This document shows, in pieces, positions 33,871-42,015 of a stretch of 52,991 nucleotides of DNA. The stretch comes from Rhizobium tibeticum. GTDB lineage: Bacteria > Pseudomonadota > Alphaproteobacteria > Rhizobiales > Rhizobiaceae. The DNA lies in the NCBI RefSeq assembly GCF_900110205.1, contig NZ_FOCV01000038.1:1-52991 (forward strand), read 5' to 3'. Every line of letters starts with the position of its first letter. The first letter of the stretch is position 1. A program made the position numbers and the translations under genes. The notes beneath the pieces are model-generated. The model was not told the DNA's origin. It saw nothing but the letters and a program-made list of their open reading frames with translations, and made no database searches.

Positions 33871-34745
33871 CCGACGAACAGCGTGAAACATGGCGCCCCG
33901 CGGTCGTCGTGGTCGGGGCGTCGCGCGGCATTGGCCGGGCAATTGCCAAGGTGGCCGCCCGAGAAGGTGCGACCGTCGTCCTCGTTGCGCGATCATTGGA
34001 CGGATTGGCTGCTGCTGCAAACGATGTGAAAACGGCCGGTGGCCAAGCATTCACCCTGTCGCTCGACCTTCTTGCAAGCGACGCCTCGACGCGACTGCAG
34101 GACTTCCTTACGGCCAACGGCTTGGCCTGCGACGTTCTGGTCAACAGCGCCGGCTATGGTTTGCGCGGTCCGGCGACAACGCTTCCGATCGCCGACCAGC
34201 TCGGCATGGTCGACCTCAACATCCGCGCCCTGACGGATATGACGTTGCATTTCCTACCGGGAATGGTGGCACGCGGACGGGGCGGCGTTCTCAATCTCGG
34301 CTCCATTGCCGGTTTCACGCCCGGTCCGAACATGGCGCTGTACTATGCCAGCAAGGCGTTCGTCCGCTCCTTTTCGGAGGCCCTTCATCAGGAAGTCAGA
34401 TCTACCGGCGTGACGGTTACCTGCGTCGCGCCCGGGCCGGTGTCGACAGAATTCCTCGAGCGGTCAGGTGCTGGCCGGGCTGCACTGTTCAAGATCCTGC
34501 CAAAGCTCAGCTCGGACTATGTGGCGGAGCGTTCCTGGCGCGGATTCAAATCCGGCCGCCGCCTGGTCGTGCCGGGCTTTTCGGCGAAGCTGGTGGCCTT
34601 CGTGGCATCGGCGCTGCCATCGGCGGTGAAGGTGCCTTTGATCGGTCGCTTGCAACGGCGCAGTCGCGACCTGTGTCCTTGCGGCTCGGGCAAGCCTTTC
34701 AAGGAGTGCTGCGGCTCGCGGCAGACGCGTCGAGGGGTCGCCTGA
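33867..34745 (+). CDS. SDR oxidoreductase with C-terminal SEC-C zinc motif
   Basis: 292 residues. SDR portion (8-260): VVVVGASRGIGRAIAK, VNSAGYG, LNLGSIAGF with catalytic Ser, YYASK. The C-terminal 30 residues hold CPCGSGKPFKECCG (codons about 34675-34716), the SEC-C zinc motif known from SecA. A stretch RWKLPLIGRLQRR-like basic helix precedes it. Start ATG 33867 overlaps the acyltransferase stop. With the ICMT-like and E2-like genes it may act on an acyl or quinone-like intermediate. Confidence 0.9.
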   Translation: MTDEQRETWRPAVVVVGASRGIGRAIAKVAAREGATVVLVARSLDGLAAAANDVKTAGGQAFTLSLDLLASDASTRLQDFLTANGLACDVLVNSAGYGLRGPATTLPIADQLGMVDLNIRALTDMTLHFLPGMVARGRGGVLNLGSIAGFTPGPNMALYYASKAFVRSFSEALHQEVRSTGVTVTCVAPGPVSTEFLERSGAGRAALFKILPKLSSDYVAERSWRGFKSGRRLVVPGFSAKLVAFVASALPSAVKVPLIGRLQRRSRDLCPCGSGKPFKECCGSRQTRRGVA

Positions 34746-34761
34746 ACCCCCGCGAATGCGA

Positions 34762-35508
34762 TTAGCCAGTGCGTTTCGCCAGCATCATGTAGTTCACGTC
34801 CATGTCCTTCGACAGATTCCACTGGTTTGACAGCGGATTGAAGAACACGCCTGTGCGATCGACAATCGAGAGGCCGTTTTCCGTAACGGGCTTTTCGATC
34901 TCTTCGGGGCGAACGAGCTTCTCATACTGATGAGTGCCGCGCGGCAGCCACCGCAGGATATTCTCCGCGGCAAAGATGGCGAGTGCGGCGGCTTTCATGG
35001 TCCGGTTGATCGTTGCGACGAACATCAACCCGCCAGGCCGCACCATCCTGGCGCAGGTGCCCAGGAAAAAATCGACGTCGGCGACGTGCTCGACGACCTC
35101 CATGTTTAGAACGATGTCGAAGCTCTCGCCGGCCTCGGCGAGCTGCTCGGCCGTCATCGCACGGTAATCGACGGGAACGCCGGAGGCTTTCGCGTGTGTC
35201 GAGGCGATTCCGATATTCTTCTCCGATGGATCCGCACCAACGACACTGGCACCCATGCGTGCAACCGGCTCCGAGAGCAGACCGCCGCCACAGCCGATAT
35301 CAAGCACGCGAAGACCTTCCAGCGGCCTTGCGCTGCGCACGTCCAGGCCGAAGTTTTCGGCTGCTTTGTCGCGGATATAGGCGAGCCGCACGGGATTGAA
35401 TTTGTGCAGCGGTTTGAACTTGCCGGTGGGGTTCCACCATTCCGCCGCCATCGCCGAGAAGCGGTCCACCTCTTGCTGGTCGATCGTGCTTTTTGCCGCT
35501 TCGCTCAT
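34762..35508 (-). CDS. ubiG: 3-demethylubiquinol / polyprenyldihydroxybenzoate O-methyltransferase
   Basis: UbiG performs both O-methylations of ubiquinone synthesis using SAM. 248 residues: WNPTGKFKPLHKFNPVRLAYI (N-terminal family signature), motif I RVLDIGCGGGLLSEPVARMG near residue 65, FDIVLNMEVVEHVAD, and the C-terminal MDVNYMMLAKR. Start ATG 35508 (MSEAAKSTIDQQEV). Convergent with the SDR-SEC-C gene, 16 bp between stops. Confidence 0.96.
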   Translation of the reverse strand: MSEAAKSTIDQQEVDRFSAMAAEWWNPTGKFKPLHKFNPVRLAYIRDKAAENFGLDVRSARPLEGLRVLDIGCGGGLLSEPVARMGASVVGADPSEKNIGIASTHAKASGVPVDYRAMTAEQLAEAGESFDIVLNMEVVEHVADVDFFLGTCARMVRPGGLMFVATINRTMKAAALAIFAAENILRWLPRGTHQYEKLVRPEEIEKPVTENGLSIVDRTGVFFNPLSNQWNLSKDMDVNYMMLAKRTG

Positions 35509-35655
35509 ATTTCCGTTCCTCGCATCCGTTCTGAGTGAAGTCGGACGAAGCTGTGAGGAAGTCAAGAGCTGACCGCGGACGTGACGTCGCAAGCAACTCC
35601 CAGACGAAGTGAAAAGTGGTCCTGCCTACATCAAGAAGATGAGGAGACGCTAAAG

Positions 35656-35670
35656 TTAACAATATGCTAA
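35656..35670 (+). promoter_or_regulatory. CtrA-like box upstream of the FecR gene
   Basis: TTAA-N7-CTAA matches the CtrA consensus TTAA-N7-TTAA at 7 of 8 fixed bases, 29 bp before the start codon; the second half overlaps an AT-rich promoter-like TAATATACT. Chance matches of this quality are frequent. Confidence 0.25.
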
Positions 35671-35698
35671 TATACTGACGGTTTGTTGAGGGTCGATC

Positions 35699-36685
35699 AT
35701 GTCTCGCTTCTGTGGTGCCGTCGCTGCAGGCGTCATCTTTGCTTTGTTTAGTCCGATGCTGGCCTTGTCTGCCGAGCCGGTCGGACAAGCGACATTGATC
35801 CGAACGGAGGTGTCCGGTCGGACCGGCCCGCTGGTGGTGCGATCGCCCGTCCACAAAGACGAGCGCATCCGCACGTCATCGTCGGGTCTCGGACAGTTCA
35901 TATTCAAAGACGGAACGAAGCTTGCTGTCGGCGCTGGATCGACGGTTGTGATCGACAAGTTCGTCTATGACGATTCCGCTTCCGTAAAGCGGCTCTCGAT
36001 CAAGGCGGCGAAAGGCACGTTCCGGTGGATCAGTGGCAATTCGGCGTCGTCGGCCTATTCGATCGTAACCCCGGCCGGGACAATCGGCGTACGCGGCACG
36101 GCTTTCGATTTCTACGTCGGCTCCAATGGCACGACGGCCATCGTGTTGCTCAACGGTGCGGCGAGCTTCTGCGGGCCTGGTGGCTGCAGGCAGTTGCGGC
36201 AGCAGTGCGACTGCGTGATCGCAACCCGCGGCGGCAGAATGACCGATCCCAGCCGGGTCGACCGCCGTACGCTGCAGACACTGAGCAATCCACGAGCATT
36301 GCCGTTCCTTTCCGGGGATCAGCAGCTCTCAGGCGCACTCGGCGGCATTCGCACCAGTTGCGGGCTGGCATCACTGCGCCAGGACCGCCAGGAACGACCG
36401 CAGCCACAGCAACGGCAGGAGCGGCCGGCACCTCAGACGCCCCAGCAAGCGCCCCAGGCTCCACAGCAGGCGCCGCAGCAAGCGCCGCAGCAAGCGCCGG
36501 ACACGCCGGATCAGCCCGACACGCCGGACAAGCCTGATAAACCGAACAAGCCTGATCATCACCATCACCATCACGACTGGGATCACTATGGTCGAGACCA
36601 CCATGACCGCGATCACCGCGGGCATGACGGAGACGATGACGACCGCGATCGCAACGGACGTCATGGTCACCGGAGCGATAACTAA
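35699..36685 (+). CDS. FecR-domain periplasmic protein with low-complexity metal-binding-like tail
   Basis: 328 residues. Signal peptide (GVIFALFSPMLALSA), FecR domain at about 45-150 (FIFKDGTKLAVGAGSTVVID, YSIVTPAGTIGVRGTAFDFY), a Cys-rich segment (CGPGGCRQLRQQCDC), then a Pro/Gln-rich region with PQQAP repeats (about 240-270) and a tail dominated by His, Asp and Arg with a run of six His (about 285-328). Here FecR is not with a sigma factor. It faces the CHASE2 cyclase gene and overlaps it by 4 bp. Start ATG 35699 with GAGGG. Confidence 0.9.
   Translation: MSRFCGAVAAGVIFALFSPMLALSAEPVGQATLIRTEVSGRTGPLVVRSPVHKDERIRTSSSGLGQFIFKDGTKLAVGAGSTVVIDKFVYDDSASVKRLSIKAAKGTFRWISGNSASSAYSIVTPAGTIGVRGTAFDFYVGSNGTTAIVLLNGAASFCGPGGCRQLRQQCDCVIATRGGRMTDPSRVDRRTLQTLSNPRALPFLSGDQQLSGALGGIRTSCGLASLRQDRQERPQPQQRQERPAPQTPQQAPQAPQQAPQQAPQQAPDTPDQPDTPDKPDKPNKPDHHHHHHDWDHYGRDHHDRDHRGHDGDDDDRDRNGRHGHRSDN
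36441..36499 (+). repeat. Coding PQQAP microrepeats in the FecR gene
   Basis: Variants of CAGCAAGCGCCG (12 bp, Gln-Gln-Ala-Pro) recur about five times, with intact copies adjacent at the right end. Copy-number change would add or remove four residues without frameshift. Confidence 0.7.
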
Positions 36686-38895
36686 GGCTCAAGGTGAAGC
36701 TTGGTTTCGCGCGGCAAACCGGTACGAATAGCGTCATCGTCATTGCCGGGATTGTCGCGGAAATGATCGGCTCGGCGCCCGAGGCGGCTGTAGAATTGGG
36801 GCAGGATCGCCGTTAGTTCCGCAGCCTTGAGCTTGGCGATGTTGAGCATCTTGCGGCTTTCGGCCGAATGAGTGCGGAGCGCGGCGACAAGCTCCGTGTG
36901 GATCCGCTGCATTTCGGCAAAGGCGCTCGAGCCGCGAACCTGTTCACCACCGACGACTGCGTAGAGCCGCGCCCTGCTACTCTTGCCCTTCAGTCCGAGC
37001 AAGCCGGCGTCGAGGAGCGCGAAATGCGGCAGTTCGGCGGCCGTGCTCTCCGAGACGAGAATATCGAAGCCAACCTCCTTACAGGCGGATTCGATCCGCG
37101 CCGCGACGTTGACGGCATCGCCGACGGCAGAATAGTTGAAGCGCGTCTCCGCCCCCATATTGCCGACACAAGCAAGGCCTGTGTGAATGCCGACGCCGAT
37201 GCCGACCTGATAGTCCTGACCAAAGCCGAAGGCATCTGATGTGTTGAGTGAAGCGAGCGTCTCACGCATGGCAAGGGCGGCGCGGGTCGCCTTGGCAGGG
37301 TGATTTATCACGTCCACCGGGGCGTTCCAGAAGGCCATGATCGAGTCGCCGATAAACTTGTCGAGCGTGCCTTCATTGGCAGTCACGTGGCGGCTCAGCG
37401 CATCGAGCAGCGTGTTCAAGAAGCGGACGACCTCGGCTGGCTGCAGCCGTTCGCTGAGTTCGGTGAAACCGCGCACGTCGACGAACATCACCGTCAACTC
37501 TCGATCGTCGCCCCCGAGGCGCAGCGCATTGCGAGTGTGCTCGATCCGGTAGAGCAGCGAGGGTGAAAGATACTGCCCGAAGGCCCGGCGGACTTCGCGT
37601 CGCTCGCGGTCGATGACGAGGATGCGAAACGACGTGGCGGCGAAATGGATGATCGAGCCGGCAATGATCGGTGCCAGCGGGTCCAAAAGCAGGCCCCAGG
37701 CCGAAAAGGCCAACCATGAGGCCGCAAGAGCAAGTGCCGTAATGCAGAGGCCACAGGCGAGCGCTACGGCCGGGCTGACGAAGGTGGTCAGCACAACCAG
37801 GATCGTGCCCAGCACGGCAATCGCAAGGATTTCCATTCCATCCGCCCAGTCGGGCCGGGAAAGAAAATGACCGGTCAGGATCTGTTCGACGGTCTGGGCA
37901 TGCATGGAAACGCCAGGGACGTTCTGGCCGAGAGCCGTCGTCCGAATATCCTGCAGACCGGCCGAGGATGTCCCGACAAAGACGATGCTTCCTTCGATGG
38001 CAGCAGCGACCTGCGGATCGACGCCTTGCGGGGCTAGGATCTTGCCGGCGGAGATATAGCGCTCTGCAACATCAGGACTAGTATACAGCCACAACTCGCC
38101 GCTTGCCGTCACCGGCACGACGAACTCGCCGATCTTGACCGATGTCAGCGTGTCGGCTGCTTCGGGGGCGGCCGCCAGCACATAGGTTGAAGCACCTTGG
38201 GCAACGCGCAGAGCCTCGATCGCCAGATTAGGATAGAGCTGCTCGCCATCCGTCAGAAAGAGCGGGACCTTGCGAACGACAGCGGAGGGATTGCCGGGAT
38301 TGAGGCTGATATGGCCGAGACCTGTGGCATTGATCTGCAATTGCGGGCGTACCGGTGTCGCCGCGTCGATGCGGGGAGGGGCGTTGACTGGGCTTTCGCC
38401 GGTAAAGGCAAAGCCCGCCTTGACCGGTGGTCGGTAGTTGCCTTCGGTCGTCAGGCCGAAGCCGAGCACCACGGGTCGTCCGGCGATCGCTTCGGCGAAA
38501 AGCTCGTCATTGTCAGGCAACCGGCTCAGCAAGGTCGGGTCGACGCCGGCGACATCACGCATGACGGTGCGCGGCGAGAGACGGTCGGGTTCGGCAAACA
38601 GCACATCGAATGCGATCGCTGCTGCTCCCAGATCCGATAGCCGCTGTACGAGAAGCGCGAGCCGGTCGCGCGGCCATGGCCACTGGCCGAATTCCTTGAG
38701 TGAGGCCTCGTCGATGTCGATGATGCGGACCGGCGTCGGCTCGAAGACGCGCGGGGAAATGCGCTGGTATTCGTCGAAGGTGATGTCGCGGATCTGCCGC
38801 AGGAGCGGCGGATCGCTTGCCCGCAGCACCGTGAAGGCCGCGACAATAGCGAGGCCAATGATTACGCCGATTTGCTGCGCACGCGTCATATGCAA
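36682..38895 (-). CDS. CHASE2-domain adenylate/guanylate cyclase
   Basis: 737 residues. An N-terminal membrane helix, an extracytoplasmic CHASE2 sensor (about 30-340; DIDEASLKEFGQWPWPRDRL is its hallmark), three membrane helices (360-430), then a class III cyclase domain (about 470-640) with VMFVDVRGFTELS and FIGDSIMAFWNAP supplying the two metal-binding Asp, and FNYSAVGDAVNVAARIES. The C-terminal about 80 residues are helical. Should make cAMP in response to an envelope signal, for which the neighbouring FecR protein is a candidate. ATG 38889 is an alternative start. Confidence 0.93.
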   Translation of the reverse strand: MHMTRAQQIGVIIGLAIVAAFTVLRASDPPLLRQIRDITFDEYQRISPRVFEPTPVRIIDIDEASLKEFGQWPWPRDRLALLVQRLSDLGAAAIAFDVLFAEPDRLSPRTVMRDVAGVDPTLLSRLPDNDELFAEAIAGRPVVLGFGLTTEGNYRPPVKAGFAFTGESPVNAPPRIDAATPVRPQLQINATGLGHISLNPGNPSAVVRKVPLFLTDGEQLYPNLAIEALRVAQGASTYVLAAAPEAADTLTSVKIGEFVVPVTASGELWLYTSPDVAERYISAGKILAPQGVDPQVAAAIEGSIVFVGTSSAGLQDIRTTALGQNVPGVSMHAQTVEQILTGHFLSRPDWADGMEILAIAVLGTILVVLTTFVSPAVALACGLCITALALAASWLAFSAWGLLLDPLAPIIAGSIIHFAATSFRILVIDRERREVRRAFGQYLSPSLLYRIEHTRNALRLGGDDRELTVMFVDVRGFTELSERLQPAEVVRFLNTLLDALSRHVTANEGTLDKFIGDSIMAFWNAPVDVINHPAKATRAALAMRETLASLNTSDAFGFGQDYQVGIGVGIHTGLACVGNMGAETRFNYSAVGDAVNVAARIESACKEVGFDILVSESTAAELPHFALLDAGLLGLKGKSSRARLYAVVGGEQVRGSSAFAEMQRIHTELVAALRTHSAESRKMLNIAKLKAAELTAILPQFYSRLGRRADHFRDNPGNDDDAIRTGLPRETKLHLEP

Positions 38896-39102
38896 TCGGA
38901 GCCCTTGCGTCGGAAGCGATGGACGCAGGTCGGTGGATCATGCCCGGCGTCTTCTCGACGCAGTTAGGCTGCCTGTTTCTGTGGCGCGATGCAACTGCAC
39001 CTTTCGGGCCGTTGGAGCTCCGGCATGGAGCTCGCCCGCGTAGAGCCGAACCCCAATGTTTTGGGGCATCTTGCTCAGGTGGCTAAATGCTGCGCCGCGC
39101 CG

Positions 39103-40206
39103 TTAGGTTACAAATAGCGATTTGAACTGCGACGGCTGGCAGCGGAGATACTGACTGGCGGCCTTCACCTGGCCGCCGAGCGCGGCTGCAGCATGCCAGG
39201 GCCAACGGGGATCGTAGAGCGCCGCGCGAGCGATGGCGATCAGGTCGGCATCTCCGGTAGCGACAATTGCCTCTGCTTGTGTCGGCTCCGTGATCAGGCC
39301 AACGGCAACAACGGGCATGTTCACTGCGGACTTGATCGCGCGGGCAAGCGGCACCTGGTAGCTGGGGCCGACCGGGATCTGTTGGGCCGGATGCAGCCCG
39401 CCGCTCGATACGTGGATTGCGTCACATCCCCTCGCTTCAAGCATCTGGACAAAGGTGATGACCTGGTCGACGTCCAGACCGCCCTCGACCCAGTCTGTTG
39501 CAGAGACCCGCATCGTAACGGTTCTGTCGGACGGCAAGGCCGCTCGAACAGCATCGAAGACCTCAAGTGGAAACCGCATTCGGTTTTCGAGCGAGCCGCC
39601 ATATTCGTCCGAACGCTGATTGGAAAGCGGCGATAGGAACTGATGCAGCAGGTAGCCGTGCGCGCCATGAAGTTGAACGGCATCTATACCGATCCTCGCA
39701 GCGCGAACCGCAGCGGTAGCGAATCCGTCCCGCACGCGTCTTAACCCCTCCTGATCCAGCGCCGTTGGCGGCACATAGTTTGAGCTGAAAGCAATCTCGG
39801 AGGGTGCTTTGGTCTGCCAGCCATGCAAGTGATCGGGCGGAAACTGGGTGCCGCCGCGCCACGGAACCTCCGTGGATGCCTTGCGGCCTGCATGCGCAAG
39901 CTGCACGGCAATCGGCATATCGGACCAGCGGCGGATGGCTTCGAGCGTGCGGGCCATTGCCGCTTCGGTGGCATCGTCGTACAGCCCGGCATCCGCAAAC
40001 GTGATCCGCCCCTCTGGAACGACAGCCGTGGCTTCGATGGTCAGAAGGGCTGCGCCCGACAAAGCCAGTTGGCCGAGATGGATCATGTGCCAATCGGTCA
40101 TGCAACCATCCTCGGCAGAGTACTGGCACATCGGTGCAATCACGATCCGATTGGCAAGCTCAAGATTGCGGACGCGAAACGGCGTGAACAGAACGGGCTG
40201 CGACAA
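39103..40206 (-). CDS. NADH:flavin oxidoreductase, old yellow enzyme family (YqjM-like)
   Basis: 367-residue FMN TIM-barrel enzyme. Thermophilic-like OYE features: Cys in IVIAPMCQYSA near residue 26, the HGAHGYLLHQFLSPLSN active-site His pair, and QRSDEYGGSLENRMRFPLEV. Reduces activated C=C bonds using NAD(P)H. Start ATG 40206. A perfect 7-bp GAGCTCC/GGAGCTC hairpin (39015-39033) lies downstream and could end the transcript. Confidence 0.93.
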   Translation of the reverse strand: MSQPVLFTPFRVRNLELANRIVIAPMCQYSAEDGCMTDWHMIHLGQLALSGAALLTIEATAVVPEGRITFADAGLYDDATEAAMARTLEAIRRWSDMPIAVQLAHAGRKASTEVPWRGGTQFPPDHLHGWQTKAPSEIAFSSNYVPPTALDQEGLRRVRDGFATAAVRAARIGIDAVQLHGAHGYLLHQFLSPLSNQRSDEYGGSLENRMRFPLEVFDAVRAALPSDRTVTMRVSATDWVEGGLDVDQVITFVQMLEARGCDAIHVSSGGLHPAQQIPVGPSYQVPLARAIKSAVNMPVVAVGLITEPTQAEAIVATGDADLIAIARAALYDPRWPWHAAAALGGQVKAASQYLRCQPSQFKSLFVT

Positions 40207-40650
40207 ACTTCATCCCCTCTAAATTACGGACGCAGCAGGCCGGCAACGGCTTCTTCTGTTGCCCCTACATGCTCATGAACGGTCCCAGAACGGAGGTGCA
40301 CCAAACACCGTCGGCGGTCAGTGTTGTTCATGTCGTGCAAGCCATATCGCTCCATAGGCTCCCCCTTACTTGAGTCCTGGCCGATGGGCTGCAATTAGCG
40401 TCGAGCCCATTCACTTCAAGGACGTCTATCTGCCTTCCGCTCCGTCACGCCCTCATTCTCCTTTGCGCACCTTGCCACCCCCCCACAAACTCGCTAAGAG
40501 ACGCGGCAACTTGGGCCCTAGGGGGCGCAAGGCTTTAGAAGGGTTCCAGAACTCCCAATTCCTGGCTCTTCAGCCATGCGGTTCCATACAGGGCTCGTGA
40601 TGCCGGGTCTGGCTTTGGTCTCTCTCGGCGCTAGGTCGTGGTAGAGGCAT
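40207..40650. other. 444-bp gene-free region before lysC
   Basis: Holds no recognisable gene; an open frame at 40370-40600 on the plus strand lacks any conserved sequence. It must include the promoters of the OYE gene and of lysC. No known riboswitch (lysine or SAM type) was recognised; GGGCCCTAGGGGGC (40513-40526) is the only short GC palindrome noted. TAGAGGC serves as ribosome site of lysC. Confidence 0.6.
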
Positions 40651-41925
40651 ATGGCACGCATCGTAATGAAATTCGGCGGAACGTCCGTCGCTGATCTGGA
40701 CCGCATCAAGAACGTTGCCCGCCATGTAAAACGTGAAGTCGATGCCGGCCATGAAGTGGCGGTCGTCGTATCCGCCATGTCCGGCAAGACGAACGAGCTC
40801 GTCGGCTGGGTGCAGGGCGCGCCGAAGGTCGTTGGCGCCAATTCGCCGTTTTACGATGCGCGCGAATATGATGCGGTCGTCGCATCCGGCGAGCAGGTGA
40901 CATCCGGGTTGCTCGCAATCGCTCTGCAGGCGATGGATATCAACGCCCGCTCCTGGCAGGGCTGGCAGATTCCGATCCGCACCGACAACGCCCATGGCGC
41001 CGCCCGCATTCTCGAGATCGATGGCTCCGACATCATCAAGCGCATGGGCGAAGGTCAGGTTGCCGTCATCTCCGGCTTTCAGGGGCTCGGACCCGACAAT
41101 CGCATCGCGACGCTCGGCCGCGGTGGGTCGGATACGTCCGCGGTCGCGATCGCCGCTGCGGTCAAAGCCGATCGCTGCGACATCTACACCGATGTCGACG
41201 GCGTCTACACGACCGATCCGCGCATCGTGCCGCAGGCGCGCCGCCTGAAGAAGATCGCCTTCGAGGAAATGCTCGAAATGGCCTCGCTCGGCGCCAAGGT
41301 CCTGCAGGTTCGCTCTGTCGAACTCGCTATGGTGCACAAGGTCCGTACCTTCGTGCGCTCCTCTTTCGAAGATCCCGATGCTCCGGGCATGGGTGATTTC
41401 TTGAATCCGCCCGGAACGCTGATTTGTGACGAGGATGAAATCGTGGAACAGGAAGTAGTCACCGGCATCGCCTATGCCAAGGATGAGGCTCAGATCTCGC
41501 TTCGCCGTCTTGCCGACCGGCCGGGCGTTTCGGCGGCGATCTTCGGGCCACTGGCCGAAAGCCACATCAACGTCGACATGATCGTCCAGAACATCTCCGA
41601 AGATGGCTCGAAGACCGACATGACCTTCACGGTTCCTTCCGGCGACGTCGACAAGGCAATCAAGGTTCTCGGCGAGAACAAGGAAAAGATCGGCTACGAT
41701 GTCGTTCAGAACGAATCGGGTCTGGTGAAAGTGTCCGTTATCGGCATCGGTATGCGCAGCCATGCGGGCGTTGCCGCCACCGCGTTCAAGGCGCTGGCCG
41801 ACAAGGGCATCAATATCAAGGCGATCACGACATCGGAGATCAAAATTTCGATCCTGATCGACGGTCCGTATGCGGAACTCGCTGTCAGGACTTTGCATTC
41901 CTGCTACGGTCTGGATAAGAACTGA
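40651..41925 (+). CDS. lysC: Aspartate kinase
   Basis: First step of lysine, threonine and methionine synthesis. 424 residues: KFGGTSVADLDRIKNVA at the N-terminus, GRGGSDTSAVAIAAAVKADRC, DIYTDVDGVYTTDPR in the kinase domain, and two C-terminal ACT domains (about 265-420) for allosteric control by lysine or threonine. Start ATG 40651. ptsP follows 90 bp later. Confidence 0.97.
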   Translation: MARIVMKFGGTSVADLDRIKNVARHVKREVDAGHEVAVVVSAMSGKTNELVGWVQGAPKVVGANSPFYDAREYDAVVASGEQVTSGLLAIALQAMDINARSWQGWQIPIRTDNAHGAARILEIDGSDIIKRMGEGQVAVISGFQGLGPDNRIATLGRGGSDTSAVAIAAAVKADRCDIYTDVDGVYTTDPRIVPQARRLKKIAFEEMLEMASLGAKVLQVRSVELAMVHKVRTFVRSSFEDPDAPGMGDFLNPPGTLICDEDEIVEQEVVTGIAYAKDEAQISLRRLADRPGVSAAIFGPLAESHINVDMIVQNISEDGSKTDMTFTVPSGDVDKAIKVLGENKEKIGYDVVQNESGLVKVSVIGIGMRSHAGVAATAFKALADKGINIKAITTSEIKISILIDGPYAELAVRTLHSCYGLDKN

Positions 41926-42015
41926 TTCTGAACAGGCTTGCCGCGCGTTCAAGTTGAGAAGTCACGCGGCTGTTGGCTGTGAGACTTTGATGTTTGTTTT
42001 GGAGCTTGAGACGCA

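Noticed and set aside
40370..40600. Plus-strand frame in the lysC upstream region
   Set aside because: Pro/Arg-rich, no recognisable sequence; most likely non-coding leader.
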